A stretch of 64,000 nucleotides of DNA from Ignavibacteriales bacterium. Lineage in GTDB: Bacteria > Bacteroidota > Ignavibacteria > Ignavibacteriales > Ignavibacteriaceae. Location of the stretch: NCBI GenBank assembly GCA_016707115.1, contig JADJIH010000018.1:62001-126000 (forward strand), written 5' to 3'. The notes beneath the pieces were generated by a model. That model saw only the letters and a program-made list of their open reading frames with translations, was not told the origin of the DNA and ran no database searches. The translations under genes were made by a program, and so were the position numbers. This document shows, one piece after another, positions 10,301-17,927 of the stretch; position 1 is the first letter of the stretch, and every line of letters starts with the position of its first letter.

Positions 10301-10861
10301 TTTAATGAAAAGAAAGAACAACTTAGAAATGAATTATTAAAACTTGATGAACAAATTGTAGCAAAGAAAAACTCTAATGATGATATGAAACTGGAAGCGG
10401 AATTGATATTAAAGAAAAGAACTTCAGTTGAACAGAGCTTGCAGGAGTTGATCAGCACTATGAACCAGAAATTTGTTGAAGCTAAGGAAAAAAGATCAAA
10501 GACCGAAAAAGAAGTTAGGGCTTATGAAGAAAAAGTTGATGAACTAAACCATAAGATTTCTGATTCAATGGATGAGCTTGTTGAATTGCAATCAGCAATA
10601 AGTATGATAAAAGTTGAACATGAAGAACACCGCGGTAATATTGTTAAACTAGCATCCATGAAAAAGAAATTGCAGGAAGAAATTGCAAAGAGCCAAAGAG
10701 TGCTTCAACGTTATCAGAAAATAAGAGAAAAATTGAAAATTGAACAATCAATTCTGAAGAACAGACAGGATTCTATTGCCAGAAAAATTTCTATTGATGA
10801 CTCCACAGAAATAAATGAAAATCAACAAGAACAGGAAACAACAAGATTGTTTAAAATTTAA
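7331..10861 (+). CDS. Giant coiled-coil protein with 35/70-residue repeats
   Basis: The 1176-residue protein is almost entirely Glu/Lys/Leu/Ile heptads from residue 8 to about 1150. No Walker motif, membrane span, signal peptide or hinge is visible, so it is not an SMC or Rad50 ATPase. A leucine followed by an acidic cluster (such as NLEEEEHKK or RLSEEEDAR) recurs at residues 230, 265, 300, 370, 440, 510, 619, 689 and 756, giving spacings of 35, then 70, with one 109 (70 plus 39) and one 67. Both 35 and 70 are whole numbers of heptads. The start follows AGGAG at 7320-7324, and a terminator ends the unit, so it is probably monocistronic. It is likely a cytoplasmic scaffold or filament; the function is unknown. 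Confidence 0.75.
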   Translation: MGLFENKRLRELEKENEELLFRINSISEKEDNVRNLNDVLKKMRMEVSDLNERKLSLSGEIESLREQKRQTKADMEGLNKEILNLRHLKLEEQNTLLDYSSRIDQIKNQISNDENLKDFDLGFDGELIKNKNVEIEALNREYDELNDKVFAAEEKIDELNSLEDELNERINEKKKELESLNNDKLNRSYKEAYDVEDKISELTDEQHRILNEIHEKEIEITELNKKLFSLKEKENNSVSLIKELDEEVKEKKKQAEYLGSKISNLYEEEETRKKQIRELVRQADEQKQKVEALQSRISNLEEEEHKKSSLISKVFDQLKFKENISDDKKQNLEDLDKIGKERIHWIEEISREAKEQELRLDVIKEEIARLSEEEDARTNKLNEINERIQTNETQLDHKRLRFRELELMEQEKIEKIDILSNDLSLQEAKSDELRNELAFLVDEIENKKSAVIELSDQIKSDEAYHQEKSLQNKTLSADEHNKLARIEELNNEIDEKEQKAEHIRISLARLTEEEEQKRETLSKLSEQLIANEFLLNQQIIPAKSELEKITNELNYKSERLTELTAQLQDEELLLEKKRNLIDELDSKEKAYTEKLSKLSEDILAQEEKCKSIKSAIVELSEEEDQKQYKVNELSSAVIKNQQLLDEKISRIFALENDEEEVKASIENLSVKLKEEEAKSEILKNEVQKLTEENIQKKIKLEEISAEIDEKTAGVANRIIELENKENEKRFALEELTNQIELQNTEAEKIRIIISELNQAEKSTRLKIDELAEQIKEKVDRLNQIENSFTARENESQLLETQMAEKLMEMNETNARQQKIFETIENKQKELFATEESLSIKTKRLAKLSVEVTEIENRHKELSDETRRLEDLKNELHKRNILEQDSFDKLNKDKEKIKEILPLLEQRREEIEKGNIDLENRFTKMFQRFNSEMNEITKKRSVIDQIVQKKEKDLEEKDHLLFEKLNAIEESDRLLSMRQAEIDSFEQLLNSFNEKKEQLRNELLKLDEQIVAKKNSNDDMKLEAELILKKRTSVEQSLQELISTMNQKFVEAKEKRSKTEKEVRAYEEKVDELNHKISDSMDELVELQSAISMIKVEHEEHRGNIVKLASMKKKLQEEIAKSQRVLQRYQKIREKLKIEQSILKNRQDSIARKISIDDSTEINENQQEQETTRLFKI

Positions 10862-10884
10862 TTAAATTAGATTCAAGATTTCGA

Positions 10885-10910
10885 GGGATCATTTAATGAT
10901 CCCTTTTTTT
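10885..10910 (+). terminator. Intrinsic terminator after the coiled-coil gene
   Basis: GGGATCATT (10885-10893) pairs with AATGATCCC (10895-10903), followed directly by seven T. It lies 24 bases after the stop codon and separates this gene from rlmI. Confidence 0.85.
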
Positions 10911-10939
10911 ATGTAAACAAATAATATTAAAAACATAAT

Positions 10940-12127
10940 ATGTCATCAGTAAAATTAAAAAAGGGTCGCGATAAGTCTTTTAACCGAAAACATCCTTGGA
11001 TCTTTTCCGGTGCAATTGATTCTATAAAAGATATAAACACAAATGGAGAAACCGTTGAGATTTTTTCCGGCGACGGAAAATTTTTAGGATACGGGTCTTA
11101 TTCGTTACATTCGCAAATCTCAGTTCGCGTCTTGTCTTTCAATCCCGAAGATCAAATTGATAAAGATTTTATTCAAAAGAAAATTGAAACTGCAGCACAA
11201 TTTCGAACGCAAATTATTAATCTCGAAACCACAAATGCTTATCGAGTTATTAATGCTGAAAGTGATTCTTTACCTGGACTTGTTGTTGATAAATATGGTG
11301 ATTTTCTCGTATGCCAGTTTTTATCCGCCGGTGCTGAGTTTTGGAAAAAAGAAACAATCGAAATTCTTTTGAACATTTTTAATCCAACCGGCATATTTGA
11401 AAGATCCGACGTTGAAGTAAGAGAAAAAGAAGGTTTGCAGCAATTCAAAGGAATTCTTTATGGTAAAGATCCAGAAGAACTTATAGAAATTATTGAGAAT
11501 GGTAATAAATTTTTTGTTGATATTAACCTTGGACACAAAACAGGATTTTATCTTGATCAGAGAGACAATAGAAAACTTTTAGAAACTTTTTCTTCGGAAA
11601 GTGAAATACTAAACTGCTTCTCTTACACAGGCGGATTTTCCGTTTATGCAATCAAAGCAGGGGCAAGTAAAGTTGTTAATTTAGATTCATCCTTAGAAGC
11701 GCTTTCTCTCGCTGAAACAAACCTTACTCTGAATGGAATTGCTTCTTCAAAGTATGAAAATGTTCAAGATGATGTTTTTAAGTACTTAAGAAAATTAAGA
11801 GACACTAATAAGCAATTTGATGTTATTATTCTTGATCCGCCAAAGTTTGCGGAATCGGTTAGCCAAATTGAAAAAGCTAGTAGAGGATATAAAGACATTA
11901 ATCTTTTGGCATTAAAACTTTTAAAGAAAAACGGAGTTTTATTTACTTTCTCATGTTCAGGTCATATTGTGCCTGAATTATTTAATAAAATTATTGCAGA
12001 TGCCGCAACAGATGCCGGTAGAGAGGTTCATATCTTAAAATACTTAACTCAATCTCCAGATCACGCAATGTTGACAAGTTTTCCTGAAGGACTTTACCTA
12101 AAGGGCTTGGTCTGTAAAGTAAATTAA
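10940..12127 (+). CDS. rlmI: Class I SAM-dependent rRNA large-subunit methyltransferase, RlmI type
   Basis: This 395-residue protein has an N-terminal PUA-like domain (KGRDKSFNRKHPWIFSGAI, residues 7-25) and a Rossmann methyltransferase domain. Family signatures include GFYLDQRDNR before the fold, NCFSYTGGFSVYA (SAM-binding motif I) and LDPPKFA (the catalytic DPP motif). The E. coli relative methylates C5 of a cytosine in 23S rRNA; the family also includes RlmK/RlmL-like enzymes, so the exact target is inferred. Length is normal (about 395). It stands alone, converging on a minus-strand TonB gene 11 bases away with no obvious terminator between them. Confidence 0.85.
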   Translation: MSSVKLKKGRDKSFNRKHPWIFSGAIDSIKDINTNGETVEIFSGDGKFLGYGSYSLHSQISVRVLSFNPEDQIDKDFIQKKIETAAQFRTQIINLETTNAYRVINAESDSLPGLVVDKYGDFLVCQFLSAGAEFWKKETIEILLNIFNPTGIFERSDVEVREKEGLQQFKGILYGKDPEELIEIIENGNKFFVDINLGHKTGFYLDQRDNRKLLETFSSESEILNCFSYTGGFSVYAIKAGASKVVNLDSSLEALSLAETNLTLNGIASSKYENVQDDVFKYLRKLRDTNKQFDVIILDPPKFAESVSQIEKASRGYKDINLLALKLLKKNGVLFTFSCSGHIVPELFNKIIADAATDAGREVHILKYLTQSPDHAMLTSFPEGLYLKGLVCKVN

Positions 12128-12138
12128 TGGTTTCCTTA

Positions 12139-12792
12139 CTATTTTAGTTTAAATACAATTGGAATAACCATTCTAACTTTAACCGGTTTTCCTCTTTGCA
12201 AACCAGGTGTAAACTTGGCTTGCTTCACCGCATTTAATGCTATCAAATCAAGTTCGGGAAACAAACTTTTTATAACCTCGGATTCAACTACATCTCCTTG
12301 TTTATCAACAAGAATACCAATAATTACCTTACCTTGGATGTCAAGCCTTTTTGCAATATCGGTGTAGTGAATGTTTTTATTTATACTCTCGAGTCCGCCT
12401 ATTATTGTTGGCATCTCTTCAACAGCAACAAAAATTATTTCTTCTTCAACTATTCGATTGTTTGTTTTATCTCTATCTGGAGGAGCTACAACAAAATCGT
12501 TTTCATTTAAATCATTGTCTATAAATTCAGGTTCATCAAGAATATCTTCTGTTGCAATCTCTGGAGTTTGTGGCCGAGGGGGTATGGGTGGTTTTAGATT
12601 TTGTTCTGAATTCGGAATATCCAAAACAGTAATAATAATTCCTCCGTCATTTTTTAAAGGAGGATTTTTTGTTACATCCGGTGAAAATTTAAATGCTGCA
12701 ATCAACATTGTGAGAACTATAATCATACTGATTTGAAAGTACTTTTTGTAGTGAATATTCAAATCAGCTTTTTTTGTCTTTAAGATTGCCAT
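12139..12792 (-). CDS. TonB-family energy transducer protein
   Basis: The 217-residue protein has a short cytoplasmic N-terminus, one membrane span (about residues 18-36), a proline-rich stretch (PPIPPRPQTPEI) and a C-terminal TonB domain (GGLESINKNIHYTDIAKRL ... KQAKFTPGLQRGKPVKVRM). TonB proteins carry energy from an inner-membrane ExbB-ExbD motor to outer-membrane receptors; neither partner gene is here. The ATG at 12792 is chosen over one six bases upstream because AGGAGG (12800-12805) sits seven bases from it but only one base from the other. It is divergent from the H-lectin-like gene. Confidence 0.85.
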   Translation of the reverse strand: MAILKTKKADLNIHYKKYFQISMIIVLTMLIAAFKFSPDVTKNPPLKNDGGIIITVLDIPNSEQNLKPPIPPRPQTPEIATEDILDEPEFIDNDLNENDFVVAPPDRDKTNNRIVEEEIIFVAVEEMPTIIGGLESINKNIHYTDIAKRLDIQGKVIIGILVDKQGDVVESEVIKSLFPELDLIALNAVKQAKFTPGLQRGKPVKVRMVIPIVFKLK

Positions 12793-12942
12793 GAACATTC
12801 CTCCTAATATATTTTAAGAACTAATGATTTGGTTTTTATACATTAAGCGAAAGTATTTTGTTCCGATTAATTTTAATAATCATTATAAACCTAGGTTTCG
12901 ATTGATCACTTGATAATAATTTTAAATGTTTTTACTAATCAT

Positions 12943-12957
12943 TTGAATATCATTCAA
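12943..12957. promoter_or_regulatory. TTGAA-N5-TTCAA palindrome in the divergent promoter region
   Basis: TTGAATATCATTCAA is a perfect palindrome in the 286-bp gap between the tonB-like gene and the H-lectin-like gene. A related site, TTGAA-N6-TTCAA, lies near 13026-13041. The spacing differs by one base, so a shared binding protein is speculative. The rest of this gap is plain AT-rich DNA. Confidence 0.25.
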
Positions 12958-13078
12958 GACATAAAAATCTATTAGGAAATAAAAAACCAAACAATTAAAT
13001 TTTATTTAAGATTTATCTGAAATATTGAAATACAGTTCAAATTCCATAATTAATTACTAATCATTCCAGGAGGAAAAA

Positions 13079-13435
13079 ATGAAAAAACTATCAGTTCTTG
13101 CAGTCGTTTTATTCTTTGTTGCTTTTTCAGCAATAGTATCTGCTCAAACACAAAGTGGCCAATGGTCAACCAAAGCTGGTGATTCTGGTTATAACTTAGA
13201 TACAAATACTGGTGAGAGAGCAATGACAATTGAAGTAGCTTTTAAAAACCCTTATGAAGTAAAACCTAAAGTTATGCTTTCTGTTACGCAGATTGATGCA
13301 GATAAAGGATTTAACAACAGATATAATGTTGAGGTTCTTTCCGTTTCAAGAGACGGGTTTACAGTTAAAATTCGTACTTGGGCAGATTCAAAAGTTTATA
13401 GCATAAGTGGTTATTGGCTAGCTTATACAGAATAA
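13079..13435 (+). CDS. Secreted small protein with H-type-lectin-like domain
   Basis: The 118-residue product has a clear signal peptide cleaved after about residue 22 (AIVSAQ). The remaining 95 residues follow the H-type lectin pattern: a conserved F-x-P-Y-x-x-P-K-V strand, then a GFNNRYNVEV strand, a DGFTVKIRTWADS segment and a closing SGYWLAYTE. Known members bind sugars, for example snail and Dictyostelium agglutinins. The product would act in the periplasm or outside the cell. It has a strong AGGAGG site and its own terminator, so it may be well expressed. The fold match is by eye only. Confidence 0.6.
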   Translation: MKKLSVLAVVLFFVAFSAIVSAQTQSGQWSTKAGDSGYNLDTNTGERAMTIEVAFKNPYEVKPKVMLSVTQIDADKGFNNRYNVEVLSVSRDGFTVKIRTWADSKVYSISGYWLAYTE

Positions 13436-13457
13436 TTATTTCTGTTAGTCTTTTTAT

Positions 13458-13490
13458 ATGCCATATCTAAAAAAAGATATGGCATTTTTT
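13458..13490 (+). terminator. Intrinsic terminator after the H-lectin-like gene
   Basis: ATGCCATATCT (13458-13468) pairs perfectly with AGATATGGCAT (13475-13485) and is followed by a T run to 13490. Confidence 0.85.
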
Positions 13491-13538
13491 ATGGTTATTT
13501 GATTAGATTATTTTGATTTATAGATAAGGAATAATAAA

Positions 13539-13760
13539 ATGAATTTTAAGAGTATAAGTGTTTTAAGCTTGTTAGCAATTTTTATTATAGTCAGTATTCA
13601 AAATGTCGAAGTTATTCCTATTCACTTTTTGTTTTGGAAAGCAGAAATTTCAAAACTACTTTTGTTAATAATTATACTTGTTATTGGAATATTGGTGGGG
13701 ATGATTATGCCAGGATTTTTTAACAAATCTAAAAAAGAAGAACAAATAAAAGTAAAATAA
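13539..13760 (+). CDS. LapA-domain (DUF1049) inner-membrane protein
   Basis: This 73-residue protein has two hydrophobic helices around the motif QNVEVIPIHFLFW, then a GILVGMIMPG helix and a charged tail. This matches the small LapA/DUF1049 family, whose E. coli member helps lipopolysaccharide assembly together with LapB. LapB is not here. The gene is flanked by terminators and so is probably monocistronic. A role in envelope assembly is by family only. Confidence 0.75.
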   Translation: MNFKSISVLSLLAIFIIVSIQNVEVIPIHFLFWKAEISKLLLLIIILVIGILVGMIMPGFFNKSKKEEQIKVK

Positions 13761-13786
13761 AAAGGGTATGAAACCCTTTTTATTTT
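13759..13786. terminator. Bidirectional terminator between convergent lapA-like and ygaP-like genes
   Basis: AAAAAGGG (13759-13766) pairs with CCCTTTTT (13774-13781), with A and T runs on opposite sides, so it can end transcription from both directions. Confidence 0.75.
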
Positions 13787-13795
13787 AAGAATAAA

Positions 13796-14002
13796 TTAGA
13801 TCTTTAATTTTTCAGTTTCTATCTTTTTCTTCGTAGAAACACCTATTAAACTATATGCAGGACAAAAATTTAAAAACCCAGTTATAATTGGAACTATACC
13901 AACAATTCCCCACCAGCTTTTAAAATAAAATCCAAGAGCTAGAATAATAACGCCAAGAATAAAACGAATAATACGATCTGCACTTCCAACATTTGCTTTC
14001 AT
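13796..14002 (-). CDS. YgaP-like DUF2892 small membrane protein
   Basis: The 68-residue protein matches the DUF2892 pattern: an N-terminal GSADRIIRFILGVIILALG, a WWGIVGIVPIITG helix, then CPAYSLIGVST. It has two short membrane helices. In other bacteria this domain occurs alone or fused to rhodanese, and genes of this type often sit next to Crp/Fnr regulators and sulfur-handling genes. AAGGAG lies before the ATG. A TGTGAC palindrome lies 76 bp upstream, next to the 3' end of a Crp/Fnr gene. Confidence 0.8.
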   Translation of the reverse strand: MKANVGSADRIIRFILGVIILALGFYFKSWWGIVGIVPIITGFLNFCPAYSLIGVSTKKKIETEKLKI

Positions 14003-14077
14003 TATGATCTCCTTTAGATTAATAAAATAAGTAAATAAATTTCTGTTATAAACATATAGTTATTAGATGCAGAAGTA

Positions 14078-14092
14078 TGTGACATTGTCACA
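14078..14092. promoter_or_regulatory. Putative Crp/Fnr-family operator for the ygaP-like gene
   Basis: TGTGAC-ATT-GTCACA is a perfect 15-bp palindrome. It lies five bases past the Crp/Fnr stop codon and 76 bp upstream of the ygaP-like start. It resembles the E. coli Crp half-site TGTGA, with a spacer one base shorter. The natural inference is that the neighbouring regulator binds it. Confidence 0.55.
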
Positions 14093-14097
14093 AAGAA

Positions 14098-14781
14098 TTA
14101 AACTTTTTTTAATTTTGCATTCAGGGAAGGATAATCAATGATCTTTATGGATCCTCTCGAAAGAATAAGAATCCCTTCTTCTTCAAAGTCTTTTAGTAAT
14201 CTGCTAACTACTTCTCTGGAAGTGCCAATATCACCAGCAATAAGTTGATGTGTTGTTTTAATTTCATCTTTGTTTACATTAGTAATATTGATAAGATGTT
14301 GTGCTAGACGAATATCAACATTTCTGAACGCAATTTCTTCTACAACCGAAATGATTGCGGATAATCGTTCGGAAAGCAGGTTAAAAACATAATTACGCCA
14401 GAAATCATATTTACCAACCCATTCTAAAAATAATGGTGACGGTATACTAATAACCCCAACAGCTTCTTCACTAAACGATATAGCTGGAAATTTTTTATTA
14501 CTTAAAATGCAAGATGCTGTGAGAATGCAAGATTGTCCTTTTTCTAAACGATATAACGTAATTTCTCTGCCATTTTCAGCTGTTTTGTAAACTTTAATCT
14601 TTCCGGATAAAACAAAGGAAAAAAATTGACAACTATCGCCTTCCATTGTAATGAATTGATTTTTGGGAATCAGAGAAAAAATACCGAATCTTTGAAGCTC
14701 CCTAATACCAGCTTGCTCAATACCTTTTAGGAATGACAGAGCATCAAGAATTTCATCTTCATTTACTTTTCGTTTGTTCAA
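14098..14781 (-). CDS. Crp/Fnr-family transcriptional regulator
   Basis: This 227-residue protein has a cyclic-nucleotide-binding-like beta-roll (about residues 25-140; KNQFITMEGD, FSFVLSGKIKVYK) and a C-terminal winged helix (HQLIAGDIGTSREVVSRLLKDFEEEGIL), the usual recognition-helix pattern. The beta-roll includes CILTASCILSNKKFPA, a form seen in Crp/Fnr members that sense redox or small ligands instead of cAMP. No four-Cys Fnr cluster is seen. Its first codons overlap the end of the upstream cation transporter by 23 bases, so the two are co-transcribed. Confidence 0.85.
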   Translation of the reverse strand: MNKRKVNEDEILDALSFLKGIEQAGIRELQRFGIFSLIPKNQFITMEGDSCQFFSFVLSGKIKVYKTAENGREITLYRLEKGQSCILTASCILSNKKFPAISFSEEAVGVISIPSPLFLEWVGKYDFWRNYVFNLLSERLSAIISVVEEIAFRNVDIRLAQHLINITNVNKDEIKTTHQLIAGDIGTSREVVSRLLKDFEEEGILILSRGSIKIIDYPSLNAKLKKV

Positions 14782-15706
14782 TAATATGCTTTCTCTTTAA
14801 TCTTTCCTCGGTTGCCGGTTCTATATGGATAAGAACATCTGAAATATTTTGAAAAGAATCTACAAGTTTATCTTTAACCTCATGAGATATTTCATGTCCT
14901 TTATGAACAGAAATATTGCCATCAACAATAACATGCATATCTATATAATATTGAAAACCCATTTTTCTAGCAAAACATTTATCTATAGCCACAACACCAT
15001 TAACCATAAGAGAAGCTTCAACAACTTTTCTTATTATTTCTGGTGAAGGAGCAGCATCCATAATTTCAAATAATGCAGGTCTAAATAATCTAAAGGCGTT
15101 ATAAATTATAATAGCCGAAGCACAAAGAGCGGCATAATCATCTGCTTGCTCGTATCCCGAGCCTCCAATAAGAGCAATAGCAATGCCAATAAATGCAGCC
15201 CCAGAAGTAATTGCATCGCTCCTATGATGCCATGCATCATTTTTTACCGCGACACTATCGACAGAATTTCCAACTTTAATTATAAATCTAAAAAGAAATT
15301 CTTTTGTAATTACCACAGCAACCAAGACAATCAAAGTAAATGGTGCCGGGGCATGATGCGGTGTAATTATTTCGTGTAAGCTTTGAATAATAATAACAAT
15401 TGCCGCGATAAATAAAGCAGCAGAAACAATTATACCTGCGAATGGTTCTGCTTTTCCGTGTCCATACGGATGTGTTTCATCGGCGGGCCGTCTTGCAATT
15501 TTTAATCCTGTCAAAACAATTATAGAAGTAAAAACATCAGAAGCTGATTCAATAGCATCGGCAATTAATGCATATGAGTTTCCCATTACACCGGCAATTG
15601 CTTTTATAGTTGCAAGCACTATACTGGTAATTATTCCAATTATAGTTGTATGGATTCCCTGTTCTGCCAGATCAGCAACTATTTTGTTTTTCTTTGTCTT
15701 ATCCAA
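14759..15706 (-). CDS. Cation diffusion facilitator (CDF) transporter
   Basis: The 315-residue protein has six membrane helices and a C-terminal cytoplasmic metal-binding-type domain (VDGNISVHKGHEISHEVKDKL). The transport site is E53-x3-D57 in helix 2 and H160-x3-D164 in helix 5; YiiP has D-x3-D and H-x3-D, so the first ligand here is Glu. HPYGHGKAEPFAG is the usual loop after helix 2. Members export Zn, Fe, Cd, Co or Mn by proton antiport; the metal is not predictable. It precedes and overlaps the Crp/Fnr regulator. The 211 bases upstream to 15917 hold no gene that I see. Confidence 0.85.
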   Translation of the reverse strand: MDKTKKNKIVADLAEQGIHTTIIGIITSIVLATIKAIAGVMGNSYALIADAIESASDVFTSIIVLTGLKIARRPADETHPYGHGKAEPFAGIIVSAALFIAAIVIIIQSLHEIITPHHAPAPFTLIVLVAVVITKEFLFRFIIKVGNSVDSVAVKNDAWHHRSDAITSGAAFIGIAIALIGGSGYEQADDYAALCASAIIIYNAFRLFRPALFEIMDAAPSPEIIRKVVEASLMVNGVVAIDKCFARKMGFQYYIDMHVIVDGNISVHKGHEISHEVKDKLVDSFQNISDVLIHIEPATEERLKRKHIIEQTKSK

Positions 15707-15917
15707 AAAGATACTTGCATCTTAAAAAATTAATCTATTTCAAAAACCGCAATAAAAATAAAACTTAACTAAATAACATTGTAAAGAAAATATTGAAATT
15801 AACTTGATCTAACTGATTTCCATAATTCTGATTTAAATTAACACACGGGTTTAAATTTAACACCAAATGGCATCTATATAAACGGAAAAAGTATTTTTAA
15901 CCACAGCTATGCGTAAG

Positions 15918-16226
15918 CTATCTGGGTTCCCAAGCTGTCCCTTCACAAGGAATAAAATTATCCGTTGGATGCTTATCATATTTCGTACAGAGTACTGCAG
16001 ATTCGTTAAAGTGTTTGCAGCTTGAGCATAAGCTATTTGTAATAATATTTTTATTGTCTTCAATAAATTTTTTGTAAGATAGGTATGCCGGATGAAAAAC
16101 AAAGAAATAGATTGCAAGAACACTGATTATCCAAAAAAACTTTTCACCAAACAAGTCTTTACCAAACCAAAGTGAAAGAAGAATCAGCACAAACCGAATT
16201 AATGTTTTATAAACTATCTCACCCAA
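15918..16226 (-). CDS. Small membrane protein with C-terminal cysteine motif
   Basis: This 102-residue protein has two hydrophobic helices (about residues 8-25 and 30-48) and then a soluble tail with CSSCKH, a further C-TKYD and a late PCEG. The four cysteines could bind metal. I do not recognise it. The start is TTG at 16226, supported by AAGGA at a spacing of six. It may share a promoter region with nothing else, since the tRNA upstream has its own terminator. Confidence 0.55.
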   Translation of the reverse strand: MGEIVYKTLIRFVLILLSLWFGKDLFGEKFFWIISVLAIYFFVFHPAYLSYKKFIEDNKNIITNSLCSSCKHFNESAVLCTKYDKHPTDNFIPCEGTAWEPR

Positions 16227-16369
16227 TATAAATCCTTATTATATTATTAACCTTAATGTACATTATTAGTGCATAAGTTGACGTTAAAATCGAGTTAAAA
16301 CCACTAAAACTTGCTGTTTTTGGTAATATGTGTTATTATTACCACTAGTTCTTTAAAATTGTTTAAAAT

Positions 16370-16397
16370 AAACAAAGCCACCAAAGTGGCTTTGTTT
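16370..16397 (-). terminator. Intrinsic terminator after tRNA-Lys
   Basis: The 12-bp stem 16370-16381/16386-16397 closes over a four-base loop. On the minus strand it is followed by a T-rich tract, and it lies five bases after the tRNA. Confidence 0.8.
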
Positions 16398-16401
16398 ATC
16401 G

Positions 16402-16473
16402 TGAGCGCGGGTGGGCTCGAACCACCGACCCTCTGCTTAAAAGGCAGATGCTCTACCCCTGAGCTACGCGCCC
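16402..16473 (-). tRNA. tRNA-Lys (anticodon TTT)
   Basis: The minus strand folds as a 72-base cloverleaf. The acceptor GGGCGCG pairs with CGCGCTC (one G-T pair), the D stem is GCTC/GAGC, the anticodon stem TCTGC/GCAGA has loop CTTTTAA giving anticodon TTT, and the T stem GGTGG/CCACC has loop TTCGAGC. The discriminator is A, and CCA is not encoded. Confidence 0.95.
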
Positions 16474-16546
16474 GAAAACTTGAACAACAAATATAATTAA
16501 TGTGCATTTTTAATCCAAACTAACAGATTTTTTTTACCGGTGGGAA

Positions 16547-17920
16547 ATGACAGAAAGTTCAAAAAATTCCAAAATTCTTGTATGTGACGACGACGAAACC
16601 CTTTGTTATTTGCTCAAAGAGCAACTATTAGAAGAGGGTTTTACAGTTGATGCTGTTTATGATGGCAAATATGCTATCGAAGCCATTAAAGCAAAAAACT
16701 ATGATATTTTACTTCTAGATCTGAATATGCGTGAAGTTCAGGGAGAAGAAGTCTTAAAATTCATAAATGATTCTGGATATAACATTCAGGTAATAATTCT
16801 TTCCGCGCAATCTGATATGAAGAAAGCCATTCAATGTATAAAGAATGGCGCCTATGACTATATTAATAAACCGTATGAGTTTGAAGAACTAGTAATAACT
16901 GTAAACAGAGCAATAGAGCATAGAAATTTATTAGTTACAACCGTCCTTCTGTCTAAAGAGATAAGCAAAAAGCATTCTGAAAAAATTATTGGAGATAGTA
17001 AATCACTTCACAGAGTTCTTAATCTTGCAAATAAAGCCGCTCAATCAGATTCTAATGTTTTAGTTGAGGGTGAAACAGGAACAGGTAAGGAACTTTTTGC
17101 CGAGTACATTCATAAACAATCCGCAAGAAAAGATAAACCATTCGTAGTCGTTAATTGCGCTTCACTCCCTGATCAGTTGATCGAAAGTGAATTATTTGGA
17201 CATGAAAAAGGAGCATTTACTGATGCAAAATCTACCAAGCAAGGCTTAGTTGAAATTGCCCATGGCGGAACTCTGTTTTTAGATGAAATTGGTGAATTGA
17301 GTTTGACGTTACAACCAAAATTATTGAGGTTTTTAGAGAATGGTGAGTATAGAAGAATTGGCGGTGTTACAAATTTAAATTCAAACGTAAGGGTTATTGG
17401 TGCAACGAACAGAAACCTTCTTGATGAGGCAGAAGCAAAAAATTTCCGAAAAGACCTGCTATTCAGATTAAATGTAATTACTTTAACTATTCCACCGCTA
17501 AGAGATCGCAGAGAAGATATTATAATTCTCGCGAATTTTTTTCTTGGTTCAAAATCCCCTGTCAGATCACCCAAAAGATTATCTGTGGAAGCCGCACAGA
17601 TGTTGGAAGAATATGATTTTACTGGTAATGTTAGAGAGTTGGAGCATATTATCGAGCGAGCTATCATCTTTGCTGAAGGTGATTATATAAGTCCCGAAGA
17701 TTTAAATTTGCCAAATGCTGCCGTTTATAAAAACATTTCTTCAAGAGGTCTTGTAGATATACCTTCAGAAATATTGAGCATGGAAGATCTTGAAAAATGG
17801 CATATAGCAAAAGTACTTGATGCTAACCGATGGGACAGAACAGTTACCGCTAATCAATTAGGTATAAGCCCAAAGACGCTTTATACAAAGATCAAGAAGT
17901 ACGAACTTAAACAAGATTAG
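16547..17920 (+). CDS. Sigma-54-dependent response regulator (NtrC/PilR type)
   Basis: The 457-residue protein has a receiver domain with acceptor Asp58 (LLLDLN) and the KP pair at 108-109. An AAA+ domain follows with Walker A GETGTGKE at 175-182 and the sigma-54 contact loop GAFTDA at 222-227. A Fis-type helix-turn-helix ends the chain (NQLGISPKTLYTKIKKY). It therefore activates sigma-54 promoters once phosphorylated. The kinase gene starts eight bases after its stop, so the pair is one operon. The nearby pilus block makes a PilR-like role attractive but unproven. Confidence 0.92.
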   Translation: MTESSKNSKILVCDDDETLCYLLKEQLLEEGFTVDAVYDGKYAIEAIKAKNYDILLLDLNMREVQGEEVLKFINDSGYNIQVIILSAQSDMKKAIQCIKNGAYDYINKPYEFEELVITVNRAIEHRNLLVTTVLLSKEISKKHSEKIIGDSKSLHRVLNLANKAAQSDSNVLVEGETGTGKELFAEYIHKQSARKDKPFVVVNCASLPDQLIESELFGHEKGAFTDAKSTKQGLVEIAHGGTLFLDEIGELSLTLQPKLLRFLENGEYRRIGGVTNLNSNVRVIGATNRNLLDEAEAKNFRKDLLFRLNVITLTIPPLRDRREDIIILANFFLGSKSPVRSPKRLSVEAAQMLEEYDFTGNVRELEHIIERAIIFAEGDYISPEDLNLPNAAVYKNISSRGLVDIPSEILSMEDLEKWHIAKVLDANRWDRTVTANQLGISPKTLYTKIKKYELKQD

Positions 17921-17927
17921 ATATTGA

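Noticed and set aside
7331..10861. SMC or Rad50-type chromosome ATPase
   Set aside because: No Walker A, signature or hinge; only continuous coiled coil.
14759..15706. Selecting a specific metal for the CDF transporter
   Set aside because: The E-x3-D/H-x3-D site does not fix the substrate by sequence alone.
15857..16123. Minus-strand 88-residue frame overlapping the Cys-motif membrane protein gene
   Set aside because: It is a shadow frame, out of register with the better-supported gene.
16304..16507. Open frames on both strands across the tRNA-Lys region
   Set aside because: They overlap the tRNA and its terminator completely and have no ribosome site or family match.
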